Positions 12,501 through 27,500 of a stretch of 64,000 bases of DNA are shown here, one piece after another (within the stretch, counting starts at the first letter, position 1; every line of letters begins with the position of its first letter). The stretch comes from Mycolicibacterium holsaticum DSM 44478 = JCM 12374 (lineage in GTDB: Bacteria; Actinomycetota; Actinomycetes; Mycobacteriales; Mycobacteriaceae): assembly GCF_019645835.1 (NCBI RefSeq), contig NZ_CP080998.1, positions 3,844,001 through 3,908,000 of the forward strand, read 5' to 3'. A program made the translations under genes and the position numbers. The notes under the pieces are model-generated. The model was not told where the DNA came from. It worked only from the letters and a program-made list of their open reading frames with translations, and searched no databases.

Positions 12501-15500
12501 TTGTGCGCCAACCGGTTTGCCGCCGCATCCAGTTCGCGGTAGGTCCACGAGCGGGCACCGCAGGTAATCGCCACCGCATCGGGTGTGCGCGCCACATGCT
12601 CGGCGAACAACACCGGTACCGACATAGCGGGTGGCGCCGGGGCGGTCAGCGCCGCCCGGTTGCCGACCTGATCAAGGCGCCGGTGTTCGTCGTCGTCGAG
12701 CAGATCGATCGCCGACAGCCGCTGATCAGAGTCGGTGATCATCGCCGCCAACACCCGCTCGAACCGCGCGATCAGCGTGTCGATGGTGTCGGCGTCGAAC
12801 ACGTCGGTGCGGAATTCCACCGTGCCGGTGATCCCGGCCGGTTCGCCGTCCTGCGTGTGGCGTTCGGCCAGCGAGAAGCTCAAATCCATGCGGGCGGTGT
12901 GGGTGTCGGCAGGCATCTGGGTGACCTCCAGATCACCCAGTGCCAGCCCTGAACCGGAGTTCGGCACGTTCTGCCACGCCAGGGCCACCTGAACCAACGG
13001 ATGGTGGGTCAACGAGCGGGTCGGGTTGAGCCGCTCGACGAGCACCTCGAACGGCACGTCCTGATGCTCGTAGGCGGCCAGGCTGCGCGCCCGCACCTGA
13101 GCCAGCAGTTCGGCAACGGTGGGATCGTCGGCCAGGTCGACGCGCAGCACCAAGGTGTTGACGAAGAACCCGATCAACTCGTCGAGTGCGGGGTCACGGC
13201 GCCCGGCGATCGGGAAACCCACTGCCACATCAGAGTTTCCGCTGAGCTTCGAGAGCAGGGCGCCGAGTGCGGCCTGCAGGACCATGAAGTTGGTCGCGTT
13301 GTGCTCACGAGCCACCCGGGCGATCTGCTGGTGCAGTTCGGCGGGCCAGTCCAGCGTCATGGTGGCGCCGCGTTGGTCGGCCACCGGCGGGTAGGGCCGG
13401 TCGGTGGGCAGCGCAATGCGTTCGGGCATCCCGGCCAGCGCGTCCTGCCAGTACGCCAGCTGCGTGGCGATCCGGCTGGTGTCGTCGTCGAGATCACCGA
13501 ACTGCGCGCGCTGCCACAGCGTGTAATCGACGTACTGCACCGCCAGCGGCGCCCAGCCGGGGGCCTGCCCGGCACACCGATCGCCGTAGGCCACCCCCAG
13601 GTCGGCCACCAGCGGGGTCAGCGACCAGCCGTCGGCCGCGATGTGATGCACCACCGCCGCCAGCACGTGTTCCTCGTCGGACAGCCGGAACAGCTTGGCC
13701 CGCAACGGAATCTCTGTGGCCAGGTTGAACGTGTAGCGGGCCGCGTCCCCGATGGCCGCCTGCAGTTGGCCCGGCGTCCATCCGGTGGCGTCGACCACGT
13801 CCCAGCCAAACCGGGCCTGATCGGCTGGCACGACCAGCTGACGCGGAATTCCCGCGACTGCGGGGAACAGCGTGCGCAACGTCTCGTGGCGCGCCACCAC
13901 ATCGGCGAGCGCGGCGCCCAGCGCGTCGACGTCGAGTGCACCGCTGATCCGAAGCGCGGTCGCCATGTTGTAGACCGGCGAGGGCCCCTGCAGTTGATCG
14001 AGGAACCACAACCGGGACTGGGCGAACGACAACGGGACCGTCGCGGGCCGCTCCCCGGCCACCAACGGCTCCAACTGCGCCTCGGTCCCGCCGATACGCG
14101 GGGCCAGCCGGGCCACCGTCGGCGCCTCGAACAGGGCCCGGACCTGAAGGCCGGCATCCAGCGCCTTGTTCACCGCGGCGACCAGGCGCATCGCCGACAG
14201 CGAGTCCCCACCCAGGTCGAAGAACGAGTCGTCGACCCCGACCCGCTCCACGCCAAGTACCTGGGCGTAGATGCTGGCCAGGATCTCCTCGGTCAGGGTG
14301 GCCGGCGCCCGGTAGTGATCGGCGTCGGAGTACTCCGGCGCCGGCAGCGCTCGGGTGTCGAGTTTTCCGTTGGGCGTCAACGGCAGCGTCGGCAACGTCA
14401 CGACGGCGGCCGGAACCATGTACGCCGGGAGCCGCTCGGCGAGCTGTTTGCGCATCTTGGCGGGGTCCGCAGTCCCCGTCACGTAGCCGACGAGGCGCAG
14501 ATCGCCGGGGCGGTCCTCGCGTGCGATCACCGCGGCCTGCTCGACACCGTCGAGCCCGGCCAGCGCGGCCTGGACTTCACCGAGCTCGATGCGGTACCCG
14601 CGCAGCTTGATCTGCTGGTCTGCCCGACCCACGTACCGCAGCTGCCCGTCGGCGCCCCAGCGCACCAGATCGCCGGTGCGGTACATGCGCGCGCCGGGCC
14701 CGCCGAACGGACACGCCACGAACCGCGACGCGGTCAAACCCGACCGGGCGATGTAGCCGACGCCGACACCGCGGCCGGCCACGTACAACTCGCCGACCAC
14801 GCCTTCGGGCACCGGGCGCAACCACTCGTCGAGGACGAACAACGCGGTACCCGGCGTCGGTGACCCGATGGGTACCACATCCGAACCGGCGGTCAACGGC
14901 GCGCTTCGCGATGCGCAGATCGTGGTCTCGGTCGGACCGTAGCCGTTGACCATCACGCGCCCGGGCGCCCAGCGGTCCACCACTTCGGCCGGGCAGGGCT
15001 CACCGGCGACCAACAACGCCGTCGAGCCCAGCCCCTCGGGCGAGAGCATCGCCACCGCCGAGGGCGTCTGGCTCAACAGGCTCACCTGTTCCGCGACGAG
15101 CACGGCGTGGCCTTCCTCGGGTGAGCGGGCCACCGACTCGGGTATCACGACCAGCCGCCCGCCGTGCAGCAGCGCGGCCCAGATCTCTTCGACCGAGGCA
15201 TCGAACGTGTACGAATGCCATTGCGCCCAAACCTGTCCCGGCGTTTCAGCGTACAGCGACTGCAGCAGTTGGGTGACGTTGTGATGGGTGATCGCCACGC
15301 CCTTGGGCACACCGGTGGTGCCGGAGGTGTAGATGATGTAGGCGATGTCGTCGGGCTCGGGCAGCGGCGGCGCAGCGCTCGGCTGGTCGGTCAGGGCGGG
15401 GTCGCGGGCGTCGTCGACGTCGATGACGGGCAGGCCCCAGGCGTGCGACCGGTCGGCAAGACCGCTGGACGTGACGGCCGCCGTCGGGGTGGCGTCGGTG

Positions 15501-18500
15501 AGCATGAACTCGATGCGCGCGTCGGGCAGCGCGGGGTCGATCGGCAGATACGCCGCCCCGGTCTTGAGCACGGCCAGCATCGCCACGACCGCGTCGGCGG
15601 AACGCTCCAACAGCAGCGCAACGCACTGACCCGAACCCACGCCGCGAGCGGCCAGCAGCTGCGCCAACCGGTTCGCGGCCTCGTCGAGTTCGCGGTAGGT
15701 CATGCCGCGGCCTTCGAAGGTGAGCGCCTCCGCGTCGGGGATGCGCGCGACGTGTTCGGCGAACAACGCGGGAATCGAGAACGCCGGAGGCTCCGGGGCA
15801 GTCAGCACCGCCCGGTTGCCCCACTCGTCGAGGCGGGCGTGCTCGGCCTCATCGAGCAGATCGATCGACGAGAGCCGCCGGTCGGGGTCGGCGGTCATCG
15901 CGGCCAGCACCCGACGCCACCGCTCGATCAGGCCTTCGACGGTGTCGGCGTCGAACACGTCGGCGCGGAATTCCACCGCCCCGGCGATCCCGGCGGGTTC
16001 GCCGGTCTGCGTCCAGCGTTCCCCGAGGGAGAAGGTCAGATCCATCCGGGCGGTCTGGGTGTCCACCGAAAGCGGAGAGACCTCGAGGTCGCCCAGGTTC
16101 AGCCCCTCGGTGAGGTCGTCGTCCTTGCCGGGGAAGTTTTGCCAGGCCAACGCCACCTGAACCAGGGGGTGATGGGTCAAGGACCGCGACGGGTTGAGTC
16201 GCTCGACGAGCACCTCGAACGGCACGTCCTGGTGCTCGTAGGCGGCCAGGCTGCGCCGCCGGACCTGTTCCAACACCTCTGCCACAGTCGGGTCGCCGGC
16301 CAGGTCGACGCGCAGCACCAAGTTGTTGACGAAGAATCCGACCAGCTCGTCCAGCGCCGGATCGCGGCGTCCGGCGATCGGGAAGCCAATGGCCACATCG
16401 GAACTCGCGCTGAGCTTGGACAACAGCACGGCCAGCGCGGCCTGCATCACCATGAAGCTGGTCGAGCTGTGTTCACCGGCCACCGCGCGCACCCGCTGCT
16501 GCAATTCGGTCGGCCAGTCCACCGTGACGCTGGCGCCGCGCAGGTCCGCGACCGGCGGATAAGGCCGGTCGGTGGGCAGAGCGAGCCGCTCGGGCATCCC
16601 GGCGAGCGCCTCTTCCCAGTAGGTCAGCTGCGCGGCGATGGGGCTCTCGCGGTCATCGAGGTCGCCGAGTTGCGTGCGCTGCCACAGCGTGTAGTCGACG
16701 TATTGGGCGGCCAGCGGCGCCCAGTCCGGCGCCCGCCCGTCGCACCTGCTGGCGTAGGCCACCCCCAGGTCACGGATCAGCGGCGTCAGCGACCAGCCGT
16801 CGGCGGCGATGTGGTGCACCACGGCCACCAGTACGTGCTCGTCGTCGGAGAGCCGGTAAAGCGTTGCGCGCATCGGGATCTCGGAGGCCAGGTCGAACGT
16901 GTAGCGCACCACGGTGTCGATGGCGACGTCGAGTTGGCGTGCCGACCATCCGGTGGCGTCGACGACCTCCCAGCCGAACTGCGCCCGGTCGGCGGGAGCC
17001 ACCACCTGCCGGGGTGTGCCGTCGGGTGCGTCGAACAGCGTGCGCAGGCTTTCGTGGCGACCGATCACGTCGGCCAGCGCGGAACCGAGCGCGTCCGCGT
17101 CGAGGCGACCCCGCAGCCGCAGCCCCACCGGCATGTTGTAAACCGCTGAGGGGCCCTGCAATTGGTCGACGAACCACAACCGGTTCTGGGCGAACGACAG
17201 CGGAATGATCTCGGGCCGCTCGGCAGCCGTCAACGGCGCGAGCCGACCGGCGCCCTCCCCGATCCGCGGGGCCAACTGGGCAACCGTGGGCGCCTCGAAC
17301 ACTGTGCGCACCGGAAGGTCGGTATCCAGGCTGGCGTTGATCGCCCCGACCAGGCGCATCGTCGACAGCGAATCCCCGCCCAGGTCGAAGAACGAGTCGT
17401 CGACGCCGACGCGGTCCACCCCCAGCACCCGCGCGAAGATGCCGGCCAGGATCTCTTCGGTCGGGTTGGCCGGCGCACGGTAGTGGCCGACGTCGTGGTA
17501 GTCCGGTGCCGGTAGCGCGCGGGTGTCGAGTTTGCCGTTGACGGTCACCGGCAGCGCGTCGATCACCATGACCGCCGCGGGAACCATGTAGCCGGGCAGG
17601 CGTTCGGCAAGTGCGGCACGGGCTTTCGCCGGATCGGCGGTGCCGGTGAGGTAACCGACCAGACGCTTGTCGCCCGGCTTGTCCTCGCGGGCGATCACCG
17701 CGGCGTGCTCCACCCCGTCCAGGGCAGCCAGTGCCGACTGGATTTCACCGAGTTCGATGCGGTAGCCGCGGATCTTGACCTGTTCGTCGGCGCGGCCCAG
17801 GTAATCCAGTTGCCCGTCGGGGCGCCAACGCACCAGGTCCCCGGTGCGGTACATGCGCGTGCCGGGCTCGCCGAACGGGCAGGCCATGAACCGGGACGCG
17901 GTCAGTCCCGGGCGGCGCCAATATCCCACGCCGACACCGGCGCCGGCCAGGTACAGCTCGCCGACCACACCGGCGGGCACCGGGCGCAGCCATGCGTCCA
18001 GGACGAAGAACGCCGCCCACGCGGTCGGTGAGCCGATCGGCGGGGAGCCCGACCCCGCCTCCAGTGGCGCGCTGGCGCACAACCACATCGTGGTCTCCGT
18101 CGGACCGTAAACGTTGACCATCACCCGGTCCGGCGCCCACCGGTCCACCAACTCCGGTGGGCAGGGCTCTGCGCCGATGACCAACGCCGCCGCGTCGAGA
18201 CCGTCCACCGACAGCATCCCCGCCGCCGACGGCGTCTGCGTCAGCACGGTCACCTGTTCGCTCACCAGCAGCCGGTGGAATTCCTCCGGTGACCGCGACA
18301 CCAGCTCGGGAACGACGACCAGCCGCCCGCCGTACAGGAGCGCACCCCAGATCTCCCACACCGAGAAGTCGAAGGCATACGAGTGGAACTGCGTCCACAC
18401 CTGGCCCGGCTCCAACGGCACGCCGATCCGCAGCGAGTCGAACAGCTGGGTGACGTTGCGTTGCTTGACCGCAACACCTTTGGGCACCCCGGTGGTGCCC

Positions 18501-21500
18501 GAGGTGTAGATGATGTGGGCAACTTCGTCAGGTGAGGGAAGCGGAAGCGCCGTGCTGGGCGACGCGGCCACCTCGGGATCGGCGACATCGAGGACAAGCA
18601 GGTCGTAACCGTCGAACCGCTGCGCCAACGCAGCGGTGGTGACCGCGGCGATCGGCGCGGCGTCGGTGAGCATGAACTCGATGCGCGCGTCAGGCAGCGC
18701 CGGGTCCAGGGGCAGATAAGCCGCTCCGGTCTTGAGCACGGCCAGAATCGCCACGATCGCATCGGCCGAGCGCGGAAACAGTATCGCCACCCGCTCACCC
18801 GGGCCGACTCCCCGGCTGAGGAGGTGACGCGCCAGCCGGTTGGCCGCCTCGTCGAGTTGACGGTAGGTCATCGAGGTGCCCTCGAAGCGGACCGCCACCG
18901 CCTCGGGGGTGCGGGCCACCTGCGCGGTGAACACCTGGGGCACCGACGTCGGCTCGGGCAGCCGGGTCAGCACCGACCGGTTGCCCCACGCGTCCAAGCG
19001 GGCATGTTCGGCCTCATCGAGCAGATCCACCGCCGACAGCGGCCGTTGCGGGTCGGCGATCATCGCCACCAATACGGCCTCCAGCCGTTTGGCGAGCGCC
19101 CGGACGGTCTCCGCGTCGAAAACGTCGGTGTCGTACTCGATCCGGAAGCCCAGCTCGTCACCCGGTTCGGCTTGCACCGTCAGCGGGTAGTGGGTGGATT
19201 CGCGGAAGTCGAACTCGTCGATCGTCAGCCCGTCGGCCCCGAACGGTGCGGTCGTGTCGATCGGATAGTTCTCGTACACGAACAACGTGTCGAAGAGTTG
19301 ATCCTGACCGGTGAGCCGGTGGATCTCGCTGAGCGCCAGATGCTGGTGCTCGAGCGTGTCGGCGTGCGCGCGCTGCAACTGGTTGAGCAGTTCTGCGGTG
19401 GTGGTGGTCGGGGTGAAGGTGGCCCGCACCGGCACCGTGTTGATCAGCAGGCCCACCATCGATTCCGAGCCGAGCACGTCGGTCGGCCGACCCGAATCGA
19501 CTGTGCCGAAGGCGACGTCGTGCTGACCGGTCAGCCAGCACAGCAGCCGCGCATAGGCCGACTGGAGCACGATGTTCATGGTGGTGTGATGCGTGCGCGC
19601 CAACTCGCCGAGTGCCCGGGTGGTCTGTTCGGACACCGAGAAGGTTTCGGCGTCCCGGGGGCCGAGCCCCGACTGATCGGGCGGGCCGAGAAGCGTGGGG
19701 GTTTCGAACCCGGCGAGCGCATCGCGCCAGGCCGCGTGGGCGGCGTCGAGGTCGCGGTCGGCCAACCAGCTGACGAAGCTGCGGTACGGCGGGGCCGTGG
19801 GGAGCCGCTGCCCGTGGTAGCTCGCGAAGATCTCCTGCATCAGGATCGGCAGTGACCAGCCGTCGAGCACGATGTGGTGATTGGTCATCACGAACCGGTG
19901 CCGGTCCGGCGCGGTACGGATGAGCGCTACCCGGAACGTCGGTTGGTCGATCAGGTCGCAGACCGCGGCGCGCTCTGCGGCACAGAGCGTTTCGATTTCC
20001 TCTTCGCTGTTTTCGCCGAGGTCGACGAAGCGCCACTGCAGCGTCGGGGCGGCCGGGATGATCTGCACCGGCTCGTCGAACTGTCGGGTGAACCGCGCCA
20101 CCAGGTTCGGGTGTCGGGTGAGCACGGTGTGCACGGCGTCGCGAAGGCGGTCGGCGTCCAGCGGGCCGTTCAACGATATGTGCAGTTGCCCCGCGTAGAG
20201 GTCGTCGCTGGCCTGGGCGGTGTTGGCGTGAAAGAGCAGCCCCTGCTGCACCGGGGTCAGCGGCAGCACGTCGGCGACCGGACCGTGGCTCTGCAGCTCG
20301 TCGATCTGCTGCTGCGTCAACCGCGCTGGCGCGATATCCGACGGTGTCAACCCGCCGCCGCCGCCGCGCACATGCGCGCAGATGCCTGCCAGCGCCTCGA
20401 ACCACAACCGGCTCAGCCGGGAGATCTGCTCTGCGTCCAACGCCGAAGGCGCCCACGTCCAGTCGGCCCGCAGACGCGGCCCGGCGTCGGTGTCGACGGT
20501 GGCCGAATTGAGCTCGAGGGTGTGTACGAGCGGCATCGGTATGGCGCCGCTGGCACCGGTCCGCGCGAACCCGCCCTGGGAGATCCTCCACTGATCACCG
20601 GAACCGGCGCCCGTGGGGCCGCCAAGGCGGCCAAGGTAATTGAAGCCGATCCTGGGGTCTTGCGCGTTCAGGCCGGCATCGGGGTTCAGGTAGCGCAGCA
20701 GACCATAGGTCAACCCGTCGGGCAGCGCCCGAAGCTGTTCCTTGGCGTTCTTGACCACACCGCCCAACGCCGCGTCACCCGCGCGCACCTGGTTCCAGGG
20801 CAGCGCTGCGGTTTTCAGGGCCACCGGATACTTCGCGGTGAACCAGCCCACCGTGCGCGACAGATCCACCCCGGCGTCCAGACCCGCCAGGTCCTCGTGG
20901 CGGCCGTGGCCTTCCACGTCGACCGCGACCGGCGCGCCCGTGGGGCTTGTGGTCGCCAAGAATTCCGTTACCGCGAGCCCGAACGCGATCAACAGAATGT
21001 CTTGTGTCCCGGCATGAAACGCCGCGGGCACGTCATCGAGCAGCATCCGGGTGGCTTCAGGATCCAACTCCGCCGAGTACCGCCCGGCGTTGACATACGT
21101 GTCGACCTCGGGCCGCGGCGCGGGCAGGGCCGGCGGCACCGCGGCCACCTGCTCCCAGATCCGCGCCAACTGCTGCACGTCGGGACGTCGAGCGTGCTCG
21201 GCCAGCAGTCGAGCCCACCGCGCAAACGACGTCCCCGCTGGCGGCAAAGCCATCTGCCGGCCGCTGCGGTGTTGGCTCCACAAGGTGTTCAGGTCGTCCA
21301 GCAGGATTCGCCAGGACACCCCGTCGACGGCCAGGTGATGGATGATCAACGCCAACTCACCGCTGTCGGGCACCCACAACGCGCTGACCATCACCCCCTC
21401 AGCGGGGTTCAACCGCGACCGCGCCCCCACCAACGCCGCATCGCTCAGCGCATCCACCGACTGCACACACTCACCGGCGCGCACCGAATCAGCCTCTGGC

Positions 21501-24500
21501 ACAGACAACGACCACCCGCCGGCGCCGTCGTCGCCCACGCGCAACCGCAGCATGGCATGCCGGTCCAACACCGCCTGAAGCACCGCGGTCACATCGTCCT
21601 CGGTGGTGCCCGCGGGAGCCTGCAGCAACACCGTCTGGTTGAACTCGTCGACCGGGCCGTCGGCGGCCTGCAACCACCGGATGATCGGGGTGGGCACCAC
21701 CGGCCCGATCCCGTTGTCGATCGGGCCGCCCATGTGGGACGCGCCGGCGACCCGGGCCAGCCGTGCCACGGTCTGCTCGACGAACACGTCGCGCGGGCGG
21801 CACACCAGGCCCGCGGCGCGGGCGCGGGCGACCACCTGCATCGACAGGATGCTGTCGCCGCCGAGGTCGAAGAAGGAGTCGTCGACGCCGACCCGGTCCA
21901 GGCCCAGGACTTGGGCGTAGATGCCGGCCAGCACCTCTTCGACGGCGTCGGTGGGTGCGCGGTACCGATCTCCGTCGCCGTAGTCGGGGGCGGGCAGGGC
22001 GCGGGTGTCGAGCTTGCCATTGACGGTCAACGGCAACGCGTCCAGCACCACCACCGCGGTGGGCACCATGTAGCCGGGCAACCGCTCCCCCAGTTGGGCA
22101 CGAAGTGCGGTCGGGTCGGCGGTGCCGGTGATGTAACCCACCAGCCGTTTGTCACCGGGGCGGTCCTCGCGGGCGATCACGGCCGCCTGCTCGACGCCGT
22201 CGAGTGCGGCCAGCGCGGCCTGGATCTCGCCGAGCTCGATGCGATACCCGCGGATCTTGACCTGCTCATCGGCGCGGCCCAGGTATTGCAGCTGCCCGTC
22301 GGGGCGCCAGCACACCAGGTCCCCGGTGCGATACATCCGCTTTCCAGGTGCCTGCGGACCACCGAACGGGCACGCCACGAACCGCGATGCGGTCAGCCCC
22401 GCCCGGCCGAGGTATCCGGCGCCGACACCGTCACCGGCCACATACAGTTCGCCGATGACGCCTTCTGGCACCGGGCGCAGCCACTCGTCGAGCACGAACA
22501 GCGCCGCCTTCGGCACCGGCGAGCCGATCGGCACACCCAGCCCCGGGGTCAGCGGCGCGCTGATCGCCACACACATCGTCGTCTCGGTCGGGCCGTAGGC
22601 GTTGATCATCACCCGCCCGGGTGCCCACTGATCCACGACCTCGGGCGGGCAGGCTTCCCCGACCACGACCAACACCGCCGATTCCAGACCCGCACGCGGT
22701 AAAACCCTTACCGCGGAGGGTGTCTGGGTGAGCACGGTGACCTCTTCGCGCACCAGCAGGGCGTGGAAGTCCTCTGGTGATCCCGCCACGTCCTCGGGCA
22801 CCACGACCACTCGCCCGCCGCGCAGCAACGGGCCGAAAACCTCCCACACCGAAACGTCGAAGGCCAATGAGTGGCATTGCGGCCACACGCCCGCCGGCGG
22901 CAGTGCGACGTCGAGCGACTCCAGCAGCTGGGTGACGTTGTGGTGGGTGATCGCCACGCCCTTGGGTACGCCGGTGGTGCCCGACGTGTAGATCAGGTAG
23001 GCGATGTCGTCCGGGGTCGGTCCCGCGAGTGCACGGCCGGAATCTGCGTCGGCCGCTGACGGTTCGACATCACCGACGTCGATGATCGTCAACCCGAGCC
23101 CTGCCAGTCGGCCGGCCAGTTCGGTGGTGGTGACCGCGGCGATCGGCGCGGCATCGGTGATCATGAACTCGACGCGCTCGGCGGGCACCGCGGCGTCGAT
23201 CGGCAGATACGCTGCACCGGTCTTGAGCACCGCCAGCATCGTCACGATCGCTTCGGCGGATCGGTTGAACAACAGTGCCACGCACTGCCCCGGACCGGCG
23301 CCGTGCCCGACCAGCTTGTGCGCCAACCGGTTTGCCGCCGCATCCAGTTCGCGGTAGGTCCACGAGCGCGCGCCGCAGGTGACCGCCACGGCATCGGGCG
23401 TGCGCGCCACATGCTCGGCGAACAACGCCGGCATCGATACCGCCGTGCTTGCGGGCCGGGTGAGCGTCGCGAGGTTGCCGATCGCCGCGAGGCGCGCGTG
23501 TTCGTCCTCGTCGAGCACGGTTACCGACGACAGACGTGCGGTCGGGTCCGACGTCATCGCCGCCAGGACCCGCTGGAGCCGCGCGATCAGCGTGTCGATG
23601 GTGTCGGCGTCGAACACGTCGGTGCGGAATTCCACCGTGCCGGTGATCCCGGCCGGTTCGCCGTCCTGCGTGTGGCGTTCGGCCAGTGAGAAGTTCAGAT
23701 CCATCCGAGCGGTGTGGGTGTCCACCGGCATCGGGGTGACCTGCAGATCGGCCAACGTGAATTCTGCGGCGGGGTCGTTGATCTCGCTGCCCGCGACGTT
23801 CTGCCACGCCAGCGCCACCTGAACCAACGGATGGTGGGTCAACGAGCGGGTCGGGTTGAGCCGCTCAACGAGCACCTCGAACGGCACGTCCTGATGCTCG
23901 TAGGCGGCCAGGCTGCGCGCCCGCACCTGGTCCAACACCTCCGACACCGTGGGGTCACCGGTCAGGTCGACGCGCAGCACCAACGTGTTGACGAAGAACC
24001 CGATCAACTCGTCGAGTGCGGGGTCACGGCGCCCGGCGATCGGGAAACCCACTGCCACATCAGAGTTTCCGCTGAGCTTCGAGAGCAGTACCCCCAACGC
24101 GGCCTGCAGGACCATGAAGTTGGTCGCGTTGTGCTCACGAGCCACCCGGGCGATCTGCTGCTGCAGTTCGGCGGGCCAATCCACCGTGACCTTGGCGCCC
24201 CGCTGATCGGCCACCAGCGGGTAGGGCCGATCGGTGGGCAGCGCAATGCGTTCGGGCATCCCGGCCAGCGCGTCTTCCCAGTACGCCAGCTGCGTGGCGA
24301 TCCGGCTGGTGTCGTCGTCGAGATCACCGAACTGCGCGCGCTGCCACAGCGTGTAATCGACGTACTGCACCGCCAGCGGCGCCCAGCCGGGGGCCTGCCC
24401 GGCACACCGATCGCCGTAGGCCACCCCCAGGTCGGCCACCAGCGGGGTCAGCGACCAGCCGTCGGCCGCGATGTGATGCACCACCGCCGCCAGCACGTGT

Positions 24501-27500
24501 TCCTCGTCGGACAGCCGGAAAAGCTTGGCCCGCAACGGAATCTCCGCGGCCAGGTTGAAGGCGTATCGCGAAGCCGCGTCGATGGCCTCACGGAGCCGGC
24601 TGGACGTCCACCCGGTCGCGTCGATGACCTCCCAGCCCAACTCGGCGCGTTCGGCGTCGATCACCACCTGCTGTGGGACGCCGTCGGGCGCGGTGAACAG
24701 GGTACGCAGGCTTTCGTGGCGGGCCACCACGTCGGTGAGCGCGGCGCCCAGCGCGTCGACATTCAGCGCGCCGCTGATCTGGAACGCGGTCGTCATGTTG
24801 TAGACCGGGGAGGGTCCCTGCAGTTGATCGAGGAACCACAACCGGGACTGGGCGAACGACAACGGGACCGTCGCGGGCCGCTCCCCGGCCACCAACGGCT
24901 CCAACTGCGCCTCGGCCCCGCCGATACGCGGGGCCAGTTGGGCCACCGTCGGCGCGTCGAACAGCGCGCGCACCGCGATGCCGGCGTCCAGCGTCTTGTT
25001 GACCGCGGCGACCAGGCGCATCGCCGAGAGCGAGTCCCCACCCAGGTCGAAGAACGAGTCGTCGACACCGACCCGCTCGAGCGCGAGGACGTGAGCGAAG
25101 ATGCCGGCCAGGATCTCCTCGACCGGGTTGGCCGGCGCGCGATAGGAGTCGCTGTCGTAGTCAGGTGCCGGCAAGGCGCGGGCGTCGAGTTTGCCGTTGA
25201 CTGTCAGTGGCACCGCGTCGATCACCATGACCGCCGCGGGAACCATGTAGCCGGGCAGGCGTTCGGCAAGTGCGGCACGGGCTTTCGCCGGGTCGGCGGT
25301 GCCGGTGATGTAGCCGACCAGATGCTTGTCGCCGGGGCGAGCCTCACGCGCGATCACGACGGCCTGCTCGACGCCGTCCAAAGCGGCCAGGGCGGCCTGG
25401 ATTTCACCGAGCTCGATGCGGTAGCCGCGGATCTTGACCTGTTCGTCGGCGCGACCGAGGTATTGCACCTGCCCGTCGGCGCCCCACCGCACCAGATCGC
25501 CGGTGCGGTACATGCGTGCACCGGGTTCACCGAACGGACAGGCCACGAACCGTGACGACGTCAACCCGGCCCGGCCCACATACCCGACGGCCACACCGCG
25601 ACCCGCCACGTACAACTCACCGACCGCGCCTGGCGGAACCGGACGCAACCACGCGTCCAGCACGAACAACGCCGCTCCGGTCACCGGCGCACCGATCGGC
25701 ACCACCGAGTCCGGTGACTGCGCCGTCAGCGGCGCGCTGATCGACGCGTACACCGTGGCCTCGGTCGGACCGTAGGCGTTGATCATCACGCGCCCGGGTG
25801 CCGCCCACCGGTCGACGAGTTCGGCCGAGCAGGCCTCCCCGGCCACCACCAACGCGGCGGACTCCAGACCCTGCGGCGATAGCATGCCGACCGCCGACGG
25901 GGTCTGGCTCAACACGTCGACGCCTTCGGCGACGAGCAGCGCGTGGAAGTCCTCCGGCGATGCGGCGACCTGTTCAGACACCACCAGCAGCCGCGCCCCG
26001 TGCAACAGCGCGCCGAAGATCTCCCACACCGAGACGTCGAAGCTGTACGAGTGCCACTGAGTCCAGACCCGGCCCGGTCCCGATGACACGTGACCGCCGA
26101 GCACACCAAACAGCCCCGGCACGTTGCGGTGCGGTATGGCAACGCCTTTGGGCACGCCTGTGGTACCCGAGGTATAGATGATGTAGGCGATGTCGTCGGC
26201 GGTCGGGCCCGGCAGCGTCGCGCCGGGTGCGATGTCCACCGAAGCGGCTTCCAGATCGCCGACGTCGATGACCGTCACGTCGAAGTCGTCGAACCGCCCG
26301 GCCAGCTCGGCTTTGGTGACCGCGGCGATCGGGGTGGCGTCGGCCAGCATGAAGCCGATGCGCGCCACCGGCAGCGCGGGGTCGATCGGCAGGTAAGCGG
26401 CCCCGGTTTTCAGCACGGCCAGAATGGCCACGATCGCGTCGGCGGACCGGGGCAGCAGCAGCGCCACCACCTCGCCGGGGCCGGCGCCGCGACGAGACAG
26501 CAGGTGCGCCAACCGGTTAGCCGCATCATCGAGTTCGGCGTACGTCATCGACCGTCCGTCGAAGGTCACCGCCACCGCGTCGGGTGTGCGCGCCACCTGG
26601 GCGGCGAACAAGGCGGGGACGGGCTCGACCGCGCTCGCCGGCCCGGTCAACGCGTCCCGCTTGCCCCACGTGTCGAGGCGCGCATATTCGGCCTCATCGA
26701 GCAGATCCACCGCCGACAGCCGCTGTTTGGGGTCGGCGGCCATGGCCACCAGGACGCGCTTGAACCGCTCCACCAGCGCATCGATGCTCTGGGCGTCGAA
26801 CACCTCGGTGTCGTACTCGACGCGCAGGCTCAGTTCGCGGCCCGGCATTGCTTGGACGGCCAGCGGGTAATGGTTGGTTTCGCGGAAGTTGAAGTTCGCC
26901 GCCTGCAAGCCGTCGGCACCCAACGGCGCAGCGGTGTCGATCGGGTAGTTCTCGAACACGAACAGCGTGTCGAAGAGTCGGTCGTGGCCGCTGATGTGGT
27001 GGATCTCGTTCAGCGCGAGGTGCTGGTGCTCGAGCGTGTCGTTGTGGCCGCTTTGCAGATCCCTCAGCAGGTCTTCGGTGGTGGTGTTGGGCGTGAAGGT
27101 CGCGCGCACCGGCACCGTGTTGATCAGCAGACCCACCATCGATTCCGCGCCGAGCACGTCGGTCGGCCGACCCGAAACCGTTGTGCCGAAAGCTATGTCG
27201 TGCTGACCGGTCAGCGAACACAGCAGCCGTGCGAACGCGGTCTGTAACACGATGTTGACGGTGGTGTGGCAGGACCGGGCGAGCTCGCCGAGCGCCTGCG
27301 TGATGTCCTCGGACACCTGGAACGATTCGATGCCGCGCGGTCCGGCCCCCACTTTGTCGGGCGGACCCACCAGTGTCGGGGTCTCGAACCCGGCCAGCAC
27401 CTCCCGCCATGCCGCACGCGCGGCATCGAGGTCCCGGTCAGCCAACCAGGTGATGAAGCTGCGGTACGGCGCGGCCGCGGGCAGTCGTTGTCTGCTGAAG

